The notes: generated by a model not told the origin, from the letters alone. Positions 23,617-32,534 are shown, counted from the stretch's first letter. The stretch: DNA of 64,000 nt from DAOMNO01 sp035443885 (GCA_035443885.1 DAOMNO010000018.1:1-64000), one strand, 5' to 3'. A program made the numbers and translations.

Positions 23617-26265
23617 ATGGCTAAAACCTCAACAAGCCGCAAGACCTCGAAGACTACGAAGAAGGCTGCGGGTTCGCGCGGCGCGGGCGGCAGCGCACCG
23701 ACGAAGGCAGAAGGTAAGCATCTGGTCATTGTCGAATCTCCCGCCAAAGCAAAGACCATCAACAAGTACCTCGGACCGGATTACGTCGTGCAGGCGTCTG
23801 TAGGGCATGTGCGCGATCTGCCGAGCAAAGCGCCGAAGGGTTCCAAGCAGCCGGTGCCGGGCGTCGATCTGGAGAACCGCTTCGAGCCGACCTACGAAGT
23901 GCTGCCGGGCAAGAAGAAGGTGATGACGGAACTCAAGCGTGCTGCGAAGAACGCCGCTGCCGTCTGGTTCGCTACCGACTTGGACCGCGAAGGTGAAGCG
24001 ATCGCGTGGCATCTTGCGCAGGAACTCGGTATTGATGCGAAGGATGCCCGCCGCGTGGTGTTCAACGCCATCACGAAGTCAGAGATTCAACGAGCTTTCA
24101 GCAATCCGCATCCGATTGACGAAGACCGCGTGAACGCACAGCAGGCGCGCCGTATCCTCGATCGCATCGTGGGTTATCAGGTTTCGCCACTGCTCTGGAA
24201 GAAAGTCGCACGTGGCTTGAGCGCGGGGCGCGTGCAGTCTGTTGCGGTGCGGTTGATCGTCGAGCGTGAGCGAGAGATTCGCGCCTTCGTACCGGATGAA
24301 TACTGGCGATTGACTGCGCGGCTCGCCGTTGACGCCGCAGCCGCCACCAAACTGGCGCCTCAATGGCAGAAGTTCCTCGCCCAGCGCGATGAGAAGAACA
24401 AGGGTCCGACTGTCAAAGCGCAGAATGCGTGGCTTGCGGAGCACAAGGCATTCAAGGCTGAGCTGGTCGAAGTGGCTGGCGAGAAGTTCGATCTCCGATG
24501 CGGCGCGACGGAAGATCGTGATTGCTCCGCGGACGCCGTCAAGGTCGCCGAAGCGGTCGGCTTGCGTAACGTCCGCATTGAGACGCAGAACAACCCGGAC
24601 GGCAAAGGCCCGGCTCGTTTCCTGCGCACCGTAACCGGTGATGTCGATCCATCAACGCGCTATCGTGTGAAGTCAATCGAAACGAAGCGCACGAGTTCCA
24701 AGCCTTCAGGACCGTTCATTACCTCAACGCTTCAAATGGCCGCGTCGTCGGCGCTTGGCTTCAGCGCGAACCGCACGATGCGTACCGCGCAAGCGTTGTA
24801 TGAAAACGGCTACATCACCTACATGCGTACCGACTCCACGCATCTTTCCGGCGAGGCCTTGGCGCAGGCGCGAGAATACATCAGCACAACACACGGCGAC
24901 GCATATCTGCCGGAGAAGCCCAACTTCTATGGCGCAAGTGCTGCAGCGCAGGAAGCGCATGAAGCGATCCGCCCGACGGATGCATCGCGGCATCCCGACA
25001 CGCTCACCCGCGAACTGAAGGAAGACGAACAGCGGCTGTACCGATTGATCTGGAACCGATTCATCTCATGCCAGATGACACCCGCACAGTGGGATTCCAC
25101 CAGTGTGCTTCTGGAGCGGAGCGACAAGCCGACCGGGGCGGTGCTCAGAACCACTGGCCGCACGCTGGTGTTCGACGGCTTCTATCGCGTCGCGGGCGTA
25201 CCGACTGCGAGCGATGAGCAGGTGCTGCCGGAGTTTACCGAGCGGCAGGAGACCGCCCCGTTTGCGCTGGAGCCGGAGCAGCTCTTCACCAGCCCGCCGC
25301 CTCGTTATTCGGAAGCCTCGCTCGTTAAGACGCTCGAAGCGGAAGGCATCGGCAGGCCGTCCACCTACGCAGCGATCATTCAGGTCATTCAGGACCGCAA
25401 CTACGTTGAGCAGGTCGATCGCCGGTTCTATGCAACGGATCTCGGCGAGGTCGTTACGGACAAGCTGATTCAGGGCTTCCCGCGATTGATGGATGTCGGC
25501 TATACGCGAGAGATGGAAGCGGAGCTGGACAAGATCGCCGACCAGCACAAGGACTGGCGAGAAATGCTCGCGGGTTTCTATCAGCGATTTTCGCAGGCCC
25601 TCGAACGCGCCCACGAGACCATGACGCACGCCAAGGCGGAAGTGCAGCCCGCGCCATATCAATGCCCCGTGTGCAAGGCTCGCACGGCATACCGCTTCGG
25701 CAAGAACGGGCGATTCCTTTCCTGCTCGCGATACCCGGATTGTGAATACGCAGCGCCGATCGACCGTGATGGGAAGCCAATGCTGCCTGAGCAGGTCAAT
25801 GTGGCATGCCCGGAAGACGGCTCACCAATGATTCTGCGAACGGGCCGCTTCGGCAAGTTCCTTGCATCAGTGAACTACCCTGAAGTCAAGTGCGTGGTGA
25901 ATCTCGACCGCAAGGAGCGCATCAAGTATCCCTCGCCGCCCGCGCTGCTGACCGATCTGCCTTGCCCGAAGTGTGAAGCACCGCTCAACCTGCGTCGAGG
26001 CAAGCGTGGCCTGTGGCTGGGCTGCTCGAAGTTCCCGAAGTGCCGGGGTCGCTCAGCGTGGGCAAAGGTCGAGCCGGATGTGCAGAAGAAGCTAGAAACG
26101 CAGCTTGAATCGCACGAAAAGGCCAACCCGCAGATCGAGATTCGCACGCTGACCGGTGAAATCATTCCTGAAGGCACGCCCATCGCGGACCTCATCATTC
26201 CAGGTGGCGAAGCCAGGTTGGAAATCCACCCGGATGCGGCCCGCAGCAAGATCGAAGCGGCGTGA
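23617..26265 (+). CDS. topA: DNA topoisomerase I
   Basis: Type IA topoisomerase that relaxes negative supercoils. 882 residues from the ATG at 23617 after a Lys/Ser/Thr-rich N-terminal extension of about 35 residues. The Toprim domain opens with HLVIVESPAKAKTINKYLG and has the acidic DLDREGEAIAWHL; the catalytic tyrosine is in ITYMRTDSTHLS. Three C-terminal zinc-ribbon units follow: CPVCKARTAYRFG..., a degenerate copy (CPEDGSPMILRTGRFGKFL, second Cys pair lost), and CPKCEAPLNLRRG...CSKFPKC. A GTG at 23593 could add eight residues. Confidence 0.95.
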   Translation: MAKTSTSRKTSKTTKKAAGSRGAGGSAPTKAEGKHLVIVESPAKAKTINKYLGPDYVVQASVGHVRDLPSKAPKGSKQPVPGVDLENRFEPTYEVLPGKKKVMTELKRAAKNAAAVWFATDLDREGEAIAWHLAQELGIDAKDARRVVFNAITKSEIQRAFSNPHPIDEDRVNAQQARRILDRIVGYQVSPLLWKKVARGLSAGRVQSVAVRLIVEREREIRAFVPDEYWRLTARLAVDAAAATKLAPQWQKFLAQRDEKNKGPTVKAQNAWLAEHKAFKAELVEVAGEKFDLRCGATEDRDCSADAVKVAEAVGLRNVRIETQNNPDGKGPARFLRTVTGDVDPSTRYRVKSIETKRTSSKPSGPFITSTLQMAASSALGFSANRTMRTAQALYENGYITYMRTDSTHLSGEALAQAREYISTTHGDAYLPEKPNFYGASAAAQEAHEAIRPTDASRHPDTLTRELKEDEQRLYRLIWNRFISCQMTPAQWDSTSVLLERSDKPTGAVLRTTGRTLVFDGFYRVAGVPTASDEQVLPEFTERQETAPFALEPEQLFTSPPPRYSEASLVKTLEAEGIGRPSTYAAIIQVIQDRNYVEQVDRRFYATDLGEVVTDKLIQGFPRLMDVGYTREMEAELDKIADQHKDWREMLAGFYQRFSQALERAHETMTHAKAEVQPAPYQCPVCKARTAYRFGKNGRFLSCSRYPDCEYAAPIDRDGKPMLPEQVNVACPEDGSPMILRTGRFGKFLASVNYPEVKCVVNLDRKERIKYPSPPALLTDLPCPKCEAPLNLRRGKRGLWLGCSKFPKCRGRSAWAKVEPDVQKKLETQLESHEKANPQIEIRTLTGEIIPEGTPIADLIIPGGEARLEIHPDAARSKIEAA

Positions 26266-26351
26266 ATCGCATTCTGAAGCTGAAACGGAGGGTTTGACTG
26301 CAAAAGTCCGCCCTTGCGCTTCACCTTGCCCAAACCCGCGTTACACTTACA

Positions 26352-26370
26352 TTAGTCAACCGTCCACTAA
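26352..26370. promoter_or_regulatory. Inverted repeat upstream of the TetR gene (TTAGT-N9-ACTAA)
   Basis: Five-base arms at 26352-26356 and 26366-26370, spaced as a half-site pair, 54 bases before the tetR ATG. Could be a promoter-associated operator; modest evidence. Confidence 0.35.
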
Positions 26371-26375
26371 CTTTC

Positions 26376-26401
26376 TTCGAACAGGCAAGTGCTTGTTCGA
26401 A
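26376..26401. promoter_or_regulatory. 26-base palindrome, candidate TetR autoregulatory operator
   Basis: Arms TTCGAACA and TGTTCGAA enclose ten bases that are themselves partly symmetrical; 11 of 13 position pairs are complementary. It ends 22 bases before the start of the TetR-family gene, the usual place for an autoregulatory operator. Confidence 0.55.
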
Positions 26402-26423
26402 CGCGCATCTGGAGTGTGTGTCT

Positions 26424-27062
26424 ATGGTCCGCATGAGGGCGAAAGATCGCCGCCGCCAACTTCTTGAGGTCGCAGCGGAGTTGTTCGCCAGCCGCGGGTA
26501 TCGCGGCACCACGACCGCCGAACTTGCCCGGGCTGCGGGCATCACGGAACCGATTCTCTATCGGCACTTCAACAACAAGCTCGATCTCTTCGTCACGCTG
26601 ATCGATGAAGTCGGCGACGAGGTCATTTACGGCTGGCAGACCGCCCTGAAGGGCGTGGACGACCCCGCCAGGCGCCTGCGCGTCCTGCTGGCGGGCAATC
26701 CTGCGACTCACGAGCGTGGTCGCAACGTCTATCGAGTCATCTTCCAGGCCATGACTGAAGCGGAGATGGATCGCGACATCGCCAAGCCACTCAGGCGGCA
26801 CCTTGCTCTCTTGCACGAGTTTCTCAAGGCAGAACTGGCCGACCTGCAGAAAGCCGGTGCGGTGCGTCGTGATGAGCCTGCGGGCGCCTTGGCATGGCTG
26901 CTGATGGACATCGCCGTCGGGTATGGCATGACGTCTCCGCTCAAGGTGCCAGGACAGGCCGCTGCGTTCAGCCGCAAGAACATGCAGAAGCTGATCGAAG
27001 AGCTTGTTACGGTCGCCCCTGCTGAAAGCGCGCGGAAAACGCGAAACGCTTCAGCGGAGTGA
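26424..27062 (+). CDS. TetR/AcrR family transcriptional regulator
   Basis: 212 residues from the ATG at 26424, nine bases after GGAG. The N-terminal helix-turn-helix is typical: RRRQLLEVAAELFASRGYRGTTTAELARAAGITEPILYRHFNNKLDLF. The ligand-binding half is specific to each member and gives no hint of effector. The C-terminal 12 bases overlap the 3' end of the convergent zinc-ribbon membrane protein gene. The target is probably its own promoter (palindrome just upstream) and an unlinked gene set; topA upstream is not an obvious target. Confidence 0.9.
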   Translation: MVRMRAKDRRRQLLEVAAELFASRGYRGTTTAELARAAGITEPILYRHFNNKLDLFVTLIDEVGDEVIYGWQTALKGVDDPARRLRVLLAGNPATHERGRNVYRVIFQAMTEAEMDRDIAKPLRRHLALLHEFLKAELADLQKAGAVRRDEPAGALAWLLMDIAVGYGMTSPLKVPGQAAAFSRKNMQKLIEELVTVAPAESARKTRNASAE

Positions 27063-27965
27063 ATCGTCCCGCACCGACTTCTTGTAGTCGTCTATCGCAA
27101 GCCGAAGCGAGTGATCCCTGAGCGTCGCCTTCAACGCGCGAAGGCATGATGACATCAGGCCGAGCGTGATTACGCCTTGGATCACGATTGGGAACATGAT
27201 GATAGTTATGGCGCAGCCGCCCAGAGCAAGAATGAAGCTGAACCCAGTAGGCCCCGGGATAGCTTGGCTGGAAAGTCCGAGTGAATGCACAAGGGCAACG
27301 ACCGGCAACGCCCATGAGAAAAACTTGGCGGAACCCTGCACGGATTTTGCGAGCGGCTCATCCGGCACGCGTCGCATGAGCGACGCCAACCATCGGAGCA
27401 GCGCGACCAGTGCGACGGTGAAGACGAGAAACGCCACCACCCTGAGCGCGATGTGCATCACTGGAAACGTCATCCGCACGACAAGCAACTCGCCAAGAAG
27501 AATGCCGGAGCCGACCGCGACGACCGCAATCATGCCCCAGCGGGCAACCCGCCTGTTGGAAGTGATTGACTCTCGTTCCTGCTCGCGTGGCTCCTGCGCA
27601 GTGACCATCAATGTGCCGATCGCAACCAGAATCGGACACACAACCAGAAGCGCGAAGACAAGAACTAGCCCTGCAACGTACAGCGTTTCTTTCACATAGT
27701 GCGGCATGTTGTCGAGGTTCAACAACACCAGGTGCCCCACAACAAGCAGGATTGGTGTAAGGACAAGGCATGTCAGCCCCCACATGATGAGCCGCAGCCC
27801 GCGAACGAGGCCGCGCAGCCAATCGGTATTGGCATCCGCCAGCCGATCGCCTGTGCGTGAGCGTTCGATCGGTACGCCGCATTCCGGGCACGCGCCGGCT
27901 GCGGGCAGGCCGTGGAGGTTGTAGCCGCACTGAATGCAGAGTAGTTCACCGCCCGCGACCGTCAT
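27051..27965 (-). CDS. Zinc-ribbon membrane protein, function unknown
   Basis: 304 residues. The N-terminus is a small zinc ribbon, CIQCGYNLHGLPAAGACPECG (Cys pairs ten residues apart), followed by an amphipathic linker and about six predicted membrane helices (LIMWGLTCLVLTPILLVVGHLVLL, VAGLVLVFALLVVCPILVAIGTL and others). Two further proteins within 3.5 kb combine Cys pairs with membrane helices, suggesting a local family. There is no ribosome site; TAAGAT lies nine bases before the ATG. No function is inferred. Confidence 0.75.
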   Translation of the reverse strand: MTVAGGELLCIQCGYNLHGLPAAGACPECGVPIERSRTGDRLADANTDWLRGLVRGLRLIMWGLTCLVLTPILLVVGHLVLLNLDNMPHYVKETLYVAGLVLVFALLVVCPILVAIGTLMVTAQEPREQERESITSNRRVARWGMIAVVAVGSGILLGELLVVRMTFPVMHIALRVVAFLVFTVALVALLRWLASLMRRVPDEPLAKSVQGSAKFFSWALPVVALVHSLGLSSQAIPGPTGFSFILALGGCAITIIMFPIVIQGVITLGLMSSCLRALKATLRDHSLRLAIDDYKKSVRDDSLR

Positions 27966-27974
27966 GACAGCTTC

Positions 27975-27980
27975 ATCTTA
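27975..27980 (-). promoter_or_regulatory. Start-proximal -10-like box of the zinc-ribbon gene
   Basis: TAAGAT on the minus strand, nine bases before the ATG at 27965, no ribosome site between. Confidence 0.35.
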
Positions 27981-28069
27981 CAAGCTGTTCCCGTCCGCAG
28001 CAGAGCAGGCATCTCGTTTTCAAAGGGCATGTTCCGGTCTTTCCATTTCGGACTTTCGCCGTTTCGACG

Positions 28070-28075
28070 TATCCT
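28070..28075 (+). promoter_or_regulatory. Start-proximal -10-like box
   Basis: TATCCT, nine bases before the ATG at 28085, which lacks a ribosome site. Confidence 0.35.
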
Positions 28076-28084
28076 TGTCTGCGG

Positions 28085-28672
28085 ATGCGCATCGAACTTC
28101 GCGACATCGCCAGGCGGCGGCTGGGCCGGATCAGGCTTGAATCCGGCGAGCAACCCACCCGCGCTCGCGTTGAGTCTGATCGCGCACAGACGAAATCGGA
28201 AGTTGAACTGGAGACCGCAGAGGTGTTTCTGCAATGGGACGGCGCGCTTGATGACGCAGGCAAACTCCGGCGATGCATCTCGTGCGGCTGCCGAGACCTC
28301 TTTCAGGAAAAAGCGTTTCCACAAGTAACAGGCATCGTCGTCGTGCTTGCGTTCGCCGGCGCCGTCGCTGGTATCTTCGGCTTCGTTACCGATGTACCCG
28401 TGCTTACAGCGATGGTCGTTGTGCTTGCGCTCGATATCTGGATTCTGCTTTTTTCAAAGCGGCGTCTTGTGTGCTATCGATGCCGCACGAGCTATCACGA
28501 TCTGCCCATCGCGCGATATCACCGCTCGTGGGAACGAAGCGTGGCGGAGCGATATCCCGCGCCTGCATCGGACTCAAGTCAACAGACCGGACCGCCGACG
28601 GAGAACAAGGCCGCCCCGACGGGCAGCTCACGTGCTCCGCGAAGGCTCCAGCAGGAAGGATTCTCGGTATGA
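28085..28672 (+). CDS. Cys-pair membrane protein, function unknown
   Basis: 195 residues. A charged N-terminal third (MRIELRDIARRRLGRIRLES...) leads to a first Cys cluster, CISCGC, two adjacent predicted membrane helices (TGIVVVLAFAGAVAGIFGFV, VLTAMVVVLALDIWILLF) and a second Cys pair, CYRCRTSYHD, with a polar Ser/Pro-rich tail. The two cysteine pairs could form one zinc site across the membrane hairpin ends. The stop overlaps the next ATG (ATGA at 28669-28672), so it is probably co-translated with the acetyltransferase. Not recognised. Confidence 0.65.
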   Translation: MRIELRDIARRRLGRIRLESGEQPTRARVESDRAQTKSEVELETAEVFLQWDGALDDAGKLRRCISCGCRDLFQEKAFPQVTGIVVVLAFAGAVAGIFGFVTDVPVLTAMVVVLALDIWILLFSKRRLVCYRCRTSYHDLPIARYHRSWERSVAERYPAPASDSSQQTGPPTENKAAPTGSSRAPRRLQQEGFSV

Positions 28673-29349
28673 ACCGCATGAGCGAAAGTGAATCCATGCG
28701 ATCTATCGTGCTCATGGGCGGCGGCGGCCACGCTGCCGTGGTGGCGGATGCAGCACGCGAAATGGGCCTGCACCTGCTGGGCTTTCTTGATGACGATGAA
28801 CGCGCTTCGCTTCCTGGCGCCGTGCATCTGGGGCCGATCGCCACAGTCGCCGATCACGTGAATCACGTCGCGATCATCCACGCCGCTGCGGGCAGCGCGG
28901 ACCTGCGTCGCGAATGGATGCGAACCGTACAGCGCATCGCAGCGGAATCCGCCTTGATGCCGATTGTGCATCCGTCTGCGGTTGTCTCTCCTTCAGCGGT
29001 CATCGGTTCCGGCGCGTTCATCGGGCCGCTCGCGGTTGTGAACGCACGGGCAACAATCGGCCGGGGCGTCATCATCAATACCGGCGCGATTGTCGAACAC
29101 GATTGCATCATCGGCGACTTTGCGCACATCGCGCCTCGCGCTGCATTGGCAGGCGGAGCGGCGGTGGGTGGATCAGCGATGGTCGGCTGCGGCGCGGTTG
29201 TGCTGCCCAACCGCTGCGTTGGCGATGGTGCGACGCTCGGCGCGGGTGCGGTTGCGGTGCGAGATGTTCCGGATAACACCACCGCGACCGGTATTCCTGC
29301 GGTTGTGATGGTGAATCAGGCAACCGCACAAACGTCAGTCTTGCGCTGA
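28669..29349 (+). CDS. NeuD/PglD-family sugar O- or N-acyltransferase
   Basis: 226 residues with an AGGAAGGA ribosome site. An N-terminal Rossmann-like part starts SIVLMGGGGHAAVVADAAREMG and includes LLGFLDDDE; the C-terminal half is a left-handed beta helix of hexapeptide repeats (VVSPSAVIGSGAFIG, ATIGRGVIINTGAIVEHDC, AVGGSAMVGCGAVVLPN). This is the layout of PglD/NeuD enzymes, which acetylate UDP-amino-sugars or sialic acid. The catalytic His of the EHDC motif is present. It may work with the UDP-sugar enzymes near 40.5, 46.4 and 53.8 kb in surface glycan synthesis (inference). Confidence 0.88.
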   Translation: MNRMSESESMRSIVLMGGGGHAAVVADAAREMGLHLLGFLDDDERASLPGAVHLGPIATVADHVNHVAIIHAAAGSADLRREWMRTVQRIAAESALMPIVHPSAVVSPSAVIGSGAFIGPLAVVNARATIGRGVIINTGAIVEHDCIIGDFAHIAPRAALAGGAAVGGSAMVGCGAVVLPNRCVGDGATLGAGAVAVRDVPDNTTATGIPAVVMVNQATAQTSVLR

Positions 29350-29364
29350 GCCGATCAAAGAGTT

Positions 29365-29787
29365 ATGGTGAGGTATCGGGCGGTCATCTCGCTTTCAGCG
29401 GTGGGGGTTGTGGCGTGCGCATTCCTCATGGGGTGCGAGACGCCTGTCATTGATTTCACGCCGCCCATTTCGACAGTCAGTGAGACGCCAGGAGTTGGCC
29501 GATCTGCACAGGTTGGCGACATCGTGTCATTGGACTATCGCATCACGATGCCCGATGGGCGCGAAGTGATGCAGGCGAGAGCGTTCACGTTTGAGCTTGG
29601 TCGCGGCGCCGTGATATCGGGCATTGATGAAGCTGTGCAGGGAATGAAGCCGGGTGGGCGAAAAATCATTCTCTGCCCGCCGCACCGTCATTGGGGTCGC
29701 GAAGGCACAGGCGACATTCCACGCAGCACGACGCTCACGATTGAGATGCGGCTGGTACGCGTGCAGACCGCTGGCTCGCAGTCGTGA
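29365..29787 (+). CDS. FKBP-type peptidyl-prolyl isomerase lipoprotein
   Basis: 140 residues: a lipoprotein signal with lipobox LMGC (Cys24), a short linker and a compact FKBP domain (VGDIVSLDYRITMPDGREV, FTFELGRGAVISGIDEAVQGMKPGGRKIILCPPHRHWGREG). It should catalyse proline isomerisation on the periplasmic side. Length is short because there is no N-terminal dimerisation domain of the Mip type. It follows the acyltransferase by 15 bases and may be co-transcribed. Confidence 0.9.
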   Translation: MVRYRAVISLSAVGVVACAFLMGCETPVIDFTPPISTVSETPGVGRSAQVGDIVSLDYRITMPDGREVMQARAFTFELGRGAVISGIDEAVQGMKPGGRKIILCPPHRHWGREGTGDIPRSTTLTIEMRLVRVQTAGSQS

Positions 29788-29802
29788 TTCAAACGGCGAT
29801 AC

Positions 29803-30618
29803 TCATCCAGTCGCCCAGAGAATCGCCGTCGAACTGAGCCACAGCAGCAGAAACGCGAAGACTGCAATGATGGAGACAATGCCTGCATTGCGAGGCGAAA
29901 GGCGGAACAGCAGCAGCGTGAGTGTGAAGAAGATCACCACCTGAATCGTGAACTCCAGTAATCGCTCCCATGGCGGGCTGCTCAGGTTGATGAACGTAAC
30001 GAGGCGCATGGACGTAACGATCGCCGCCATGCGCAGCGCGGCGGCGCCAAGCTCTCCGAAGGCGCGGTTGAGAATCTGCGCAAGCAGAAACAGGCCGGCC
30101 AGCCCGCAGCCCGTCCAGAGCAACGCCAGCACAATGAACCGCGCCACCGCGCTGATGCGATCGATGAATGCGACACTCGGTTCCGCCGCGCCGGTTTCCG
30201 CGGCCTTTGCTGCCGCCAGCGCAACTTCAGGAAACAAGCCATACGCTCCCATGAGGTAGCCGATCAGCAGCACCAGTGCGCTGGCGCCCGCAACGGAGAT
30301 AGAGCCCCACGGATCAAACCAGTGCAAACGTACAAGCGGGTGCGCTTCACCGGATTCTGGGGTATCGCCTTCGTCATGCGCCGCGTCTGCGTCCACCGGT
30401 GCCTTCATCACTTTCGTGGTGGCGGTTTTCAGTTCGCGAAGGTTGTAGCCGCAGCGCAGACAAACGAGTTGCTCTTTCTTCATTCCGCCGCCGCATTGTG
30501 GACAGGATTCCGTTTCAGCCGTGGCATCATCCGTCTGCTCAAGCGGGATGACCTCTTTCTCATCCGTGCGGTTCGCCGGTTTTGGCGCGTTCGAGGAATC
30601 GTGTGGATGTTCAGTCAT
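29803..30618 (-). CDS. Zinc-ribbon membrane protein, function unknown
   Basis: 271 residues. A polar N-terminus (about 35 residues) precedes a double-Cys zinc ribbon, CPQCGGGMKKEQLVCLRCG, an acidic linker, then about five predicted membrane helices (SISVAGASALVLLIGYLMGAY, FIVLALLWTGCGLAGLFLLA, and a C-terminal pair). The CxxCGYNL sequence after the ribbon resembles the CGYNL of the protein encoded at 27051-27965, so the two are probably distant relatives. Function unknown. Confidence 0.72.
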   Translation of the reverse strand: MTEHPHDSSNAPKPANRTDEKEVIPLEQTDDATAETESCPQCGGGMKKEQLVCLRCGYNLRELKTATTKVMKAPVDADAAHDEGDTPESGEAHPLVRLHWFDPWGSISVAGASALVLLIGYLMGAYGLFPEVALAAAKAAETGAAEPSVAFIDRISAVARFIVLALLWTGCGLAGLFLLAQILNRAFGELGAAALRMAAIVTSMRLVTFINLSSPPWERLLEFTIQVVIFFTLTLLLFRLSPRNAGIVSIIAVFAFLLLWLSSTAILWATG

Positions 30619-30807
30619 GTGCGGAGTCCGTTCAGCGGTATGGAAGCGGCAGTCGGTTCATTAGGTGCCCGCCGCCTTGTTTGGGATAGCATACGCTCGA
30701 CATTTCACGCAACCCATGTTCGGGCGGCATGTGATGTCCGGGAACAATCTCGCCCTGAGCCGGGTTTCTCTTGTCGTATTCAACTTTTTTGCACAAGGAA
30801 CAACGTC

Positions 30808-31449
30808 ATGCTTCGTATCGCAAGTCTTGTTGTAACGCTTGGTTCCGCCGCACTTCTGGCCGCGGCGTTTGCGCCATCCGCAGCCCCGACAGTCGCCCCG
30901 GCACCGGTCGCAGCCGCTTTGGAACTGGAAGCGCATACCTACCGCCTTGATCCGGTTCACTCGTCCATCGTCTATCGCATCAAGCACAACAATGTGGCAT
31001 ACTTTTATGGCCGCTTCAACGAGATGGGTGGCACCATCACTTGGGATGAATCCAATCCCGCCAACAACGCGATCAATATTCAGATCAAGGCCGAGAGCGT
31101 GGACAGCGGCAACACGCGGCGCGATGGCCACCTTCGCAATGCGGACTTCTTCAACGTAACCGAGCATCCCACCATCAGCTTCGTGACCACGAAGATCGAA
31201 CGCAAGGGCGAGTCAGGCAACATGTATCTGGCCACTGGCCACCTCACGTTGCACGGCGTAACGAAGTCCATCACGGCGGATGTCGAGTTCACCGGCAGCA
31301 CGACCACTGGCCGCGGTGCGCACCTGATGGGGCTGGAAGCAATCTTCACCATCAAGCGAAGCGAGTTCAACATGAACTACGGCATTGAGCAGGGTGCGCT
31401 GGGCGACGAAGTCCGCATCATGGTGGGCCTTGAAGCCGTGCGAAGCTGA
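30808..31449 (+). CDS. YceI family periplasmic protein
   Basis: 213 residues from the ATG at 30808, with AAGGA nine bases upstream. A signal peptide (MLRIASLVVTLGSAALLAAAFA) and Pro/Ala-rich linker precede the YceI lipocalin-like barrel, recognised by THYRLDPVHSSIVYRIKHN-type opening (here YRLDPVHSSIVYRIKH), GRFNEMGGTITWDE, DGHLRNADFFNVTEHPTISF and LTLHGVTKSITADVEF. Family members bind polyisoprenoids in the periplasm. Nothing else in the neighbourhood specifies the ligand. Confidence 0.9.
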   Translation: MLRIASLVVTLGSAALLAAAFAPSAAPTVAPAPVAAALELEAHTYRLDPVHSSIVYRIKHNNVAYFYGRFNEMGGTITWDESNPANNAINIQIKAESVDSGNTRRDGHLRNADFFNVTEHPTISFVTTKIERKGESGNMYLATGHLTLHGVTKSITADVEFTGSTTTGRGAHLMGLEAIFTIKRSEFNMNYGIEQGALGDEVRIMVGLEAVRS

Positions 31450-31612
31450 TTCGTACGTTGTCGCGTCCATTCGATACACCAGCCCGCAGCGCACGCGAGG
31501 GAGTCTGCGTTCAGATGATCGCAACAATCCTTGTGAGTGCTTCGGGCTGGTTGTTGTGTCAGCTTATGGCTTGTTGAGGTCTTCGAGCATTCTGTTTCGT
31601 TGAGGCGACCGC

Positions 31613-32497
31613 ATGTTCCACTTCGTACTGATGGGCGTCATCATTCCCGCATCGGTCGGCAGTGTGTTCCTTGGCTTGGCGTGGCTACTTTCGCGAGGCG
31701 AAGCTCGTGCTGCATCGCCGATAGCAAGCGCACTCTGCGGGGCTGCGTTCGGGGCTGCGTTCATCACCAGCTTTCTGCTGCTTGAAGGCATGCCCGCGTG
31801 GCCTTTGAAAGCCAAGTGGCATTCGATCACGCTGATAGCCGCCGCCGCAACGGTGTTGTCGATTGCGATGGAGTTCCTGCCGCGTCGATCGCTGGCCTTG
31901 TCAGCGACATTCATCGTGGTCATTGTCGCAGCCATGCTGTTTCAGCCGCCTGCCTCAATCGAGCAGCCGTGGCTGTGGCGCGGCGTTCTGGCGGCGGTAG
32001 CAGCAGGTTTATTTGTGTTCGCGCATCCGATAGGCGTCCATCTGCAAGAGCGAGGACGATTTCTCGTGCCCGCGGTGTTCATGATCGCCTTCACGGCTGC
32101 ATCCGCCGTAGTCATGCAGGCCCACTTTTCCAAGTTGGCGTTCATGGCGGGCGCGATCGCTGCGACATGCGGCGTCGGCATGATTCTCACGTTGCTCTCC
32201 CGACGGCTGGTGTTTGCGGGCAGCGCGACCGCCGTGATGGCAGTGGCGCTCGCATCATTGCTGGTCATCGGAAACATCTACGATCAGGCCAAACTGCCTG
32301 TGTGGAGCTTCTGGCTTGTGGGGCTTGTGCCCCTGGCGTTAGCGCTGCGGTCAGTGCCCGGATTACGAAGTCGATTCGGCATGGGTGCCGTCGCTGCACT
32401 GGTTGTGGCGGTCCTGCTCGCAGGTGCAGCGGTCTCGCTGACCGTGAGCGAAGGCGACGGCGATGACTCGGACTACGAATACGAGTACGGCTATTGA
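31613..32497 (+). CDS. Polytopic membrane protein with an acidic tyrosine-rich tail, function unknown
   Basis: 294 residues with about nine predicted membrane helices that fill the protein (MFHFVLMGVIIPASVGSVFL, ALCGAAFGAAFITSFLLLEG, LFVFAHPIGVHL and others). The C-terminus leaves the last helix into SEGDGDDSDYEYEYGY, an acidic and tyrosine-rich 16-residue tail. Codon-position composition and the length of the open frame support a real gene. The gene is followed after a short gap by the enoyl-CoA hydratase gene. Not recognised. Confidence 0.7.
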   Translation: MFHFVLMGVIIPASVGSVFLGLAWLLSRGEARAASPIASALCGAAFGAAFITSFLLLEGMPAWPLKAKWHSITLIAAAATVLSIAMEFLPRRSLALSATFIVVIVAAMLFQPPASIEQPWLWRGVLAAVAAGLFVFAHPIGVHLQERGRFLVPAVFMIAFTAASAVVMQAHFSKLAFMAGAIAATCGVGMILTLLSRRLVFAGSATAVMAVALASLLVIGNIYDQAKLPVWSFWLVGLVPLALALRSVPGLRSRFGMGAVAALVVAVLLAGAAVSLTVSEGDGDDSDYEYEYGY

Positions 32498-32521
32498 TGC
32501 CCGCAATCGCCCCCGATCCGT

Positions 32522-32527
32522 TACATT
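32522..32527 (+). promoter_or_regulatory. Start-proximal -10-like box of the enoyl-CoA hydratase gene
   Basis: TACATT, seven bases before the ATG at 32535, identical to the porin -10 sequence and at nearly the same distance from the start. Confidence 0.4.
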
Positions 32528-32534
32528 CTCGCGC

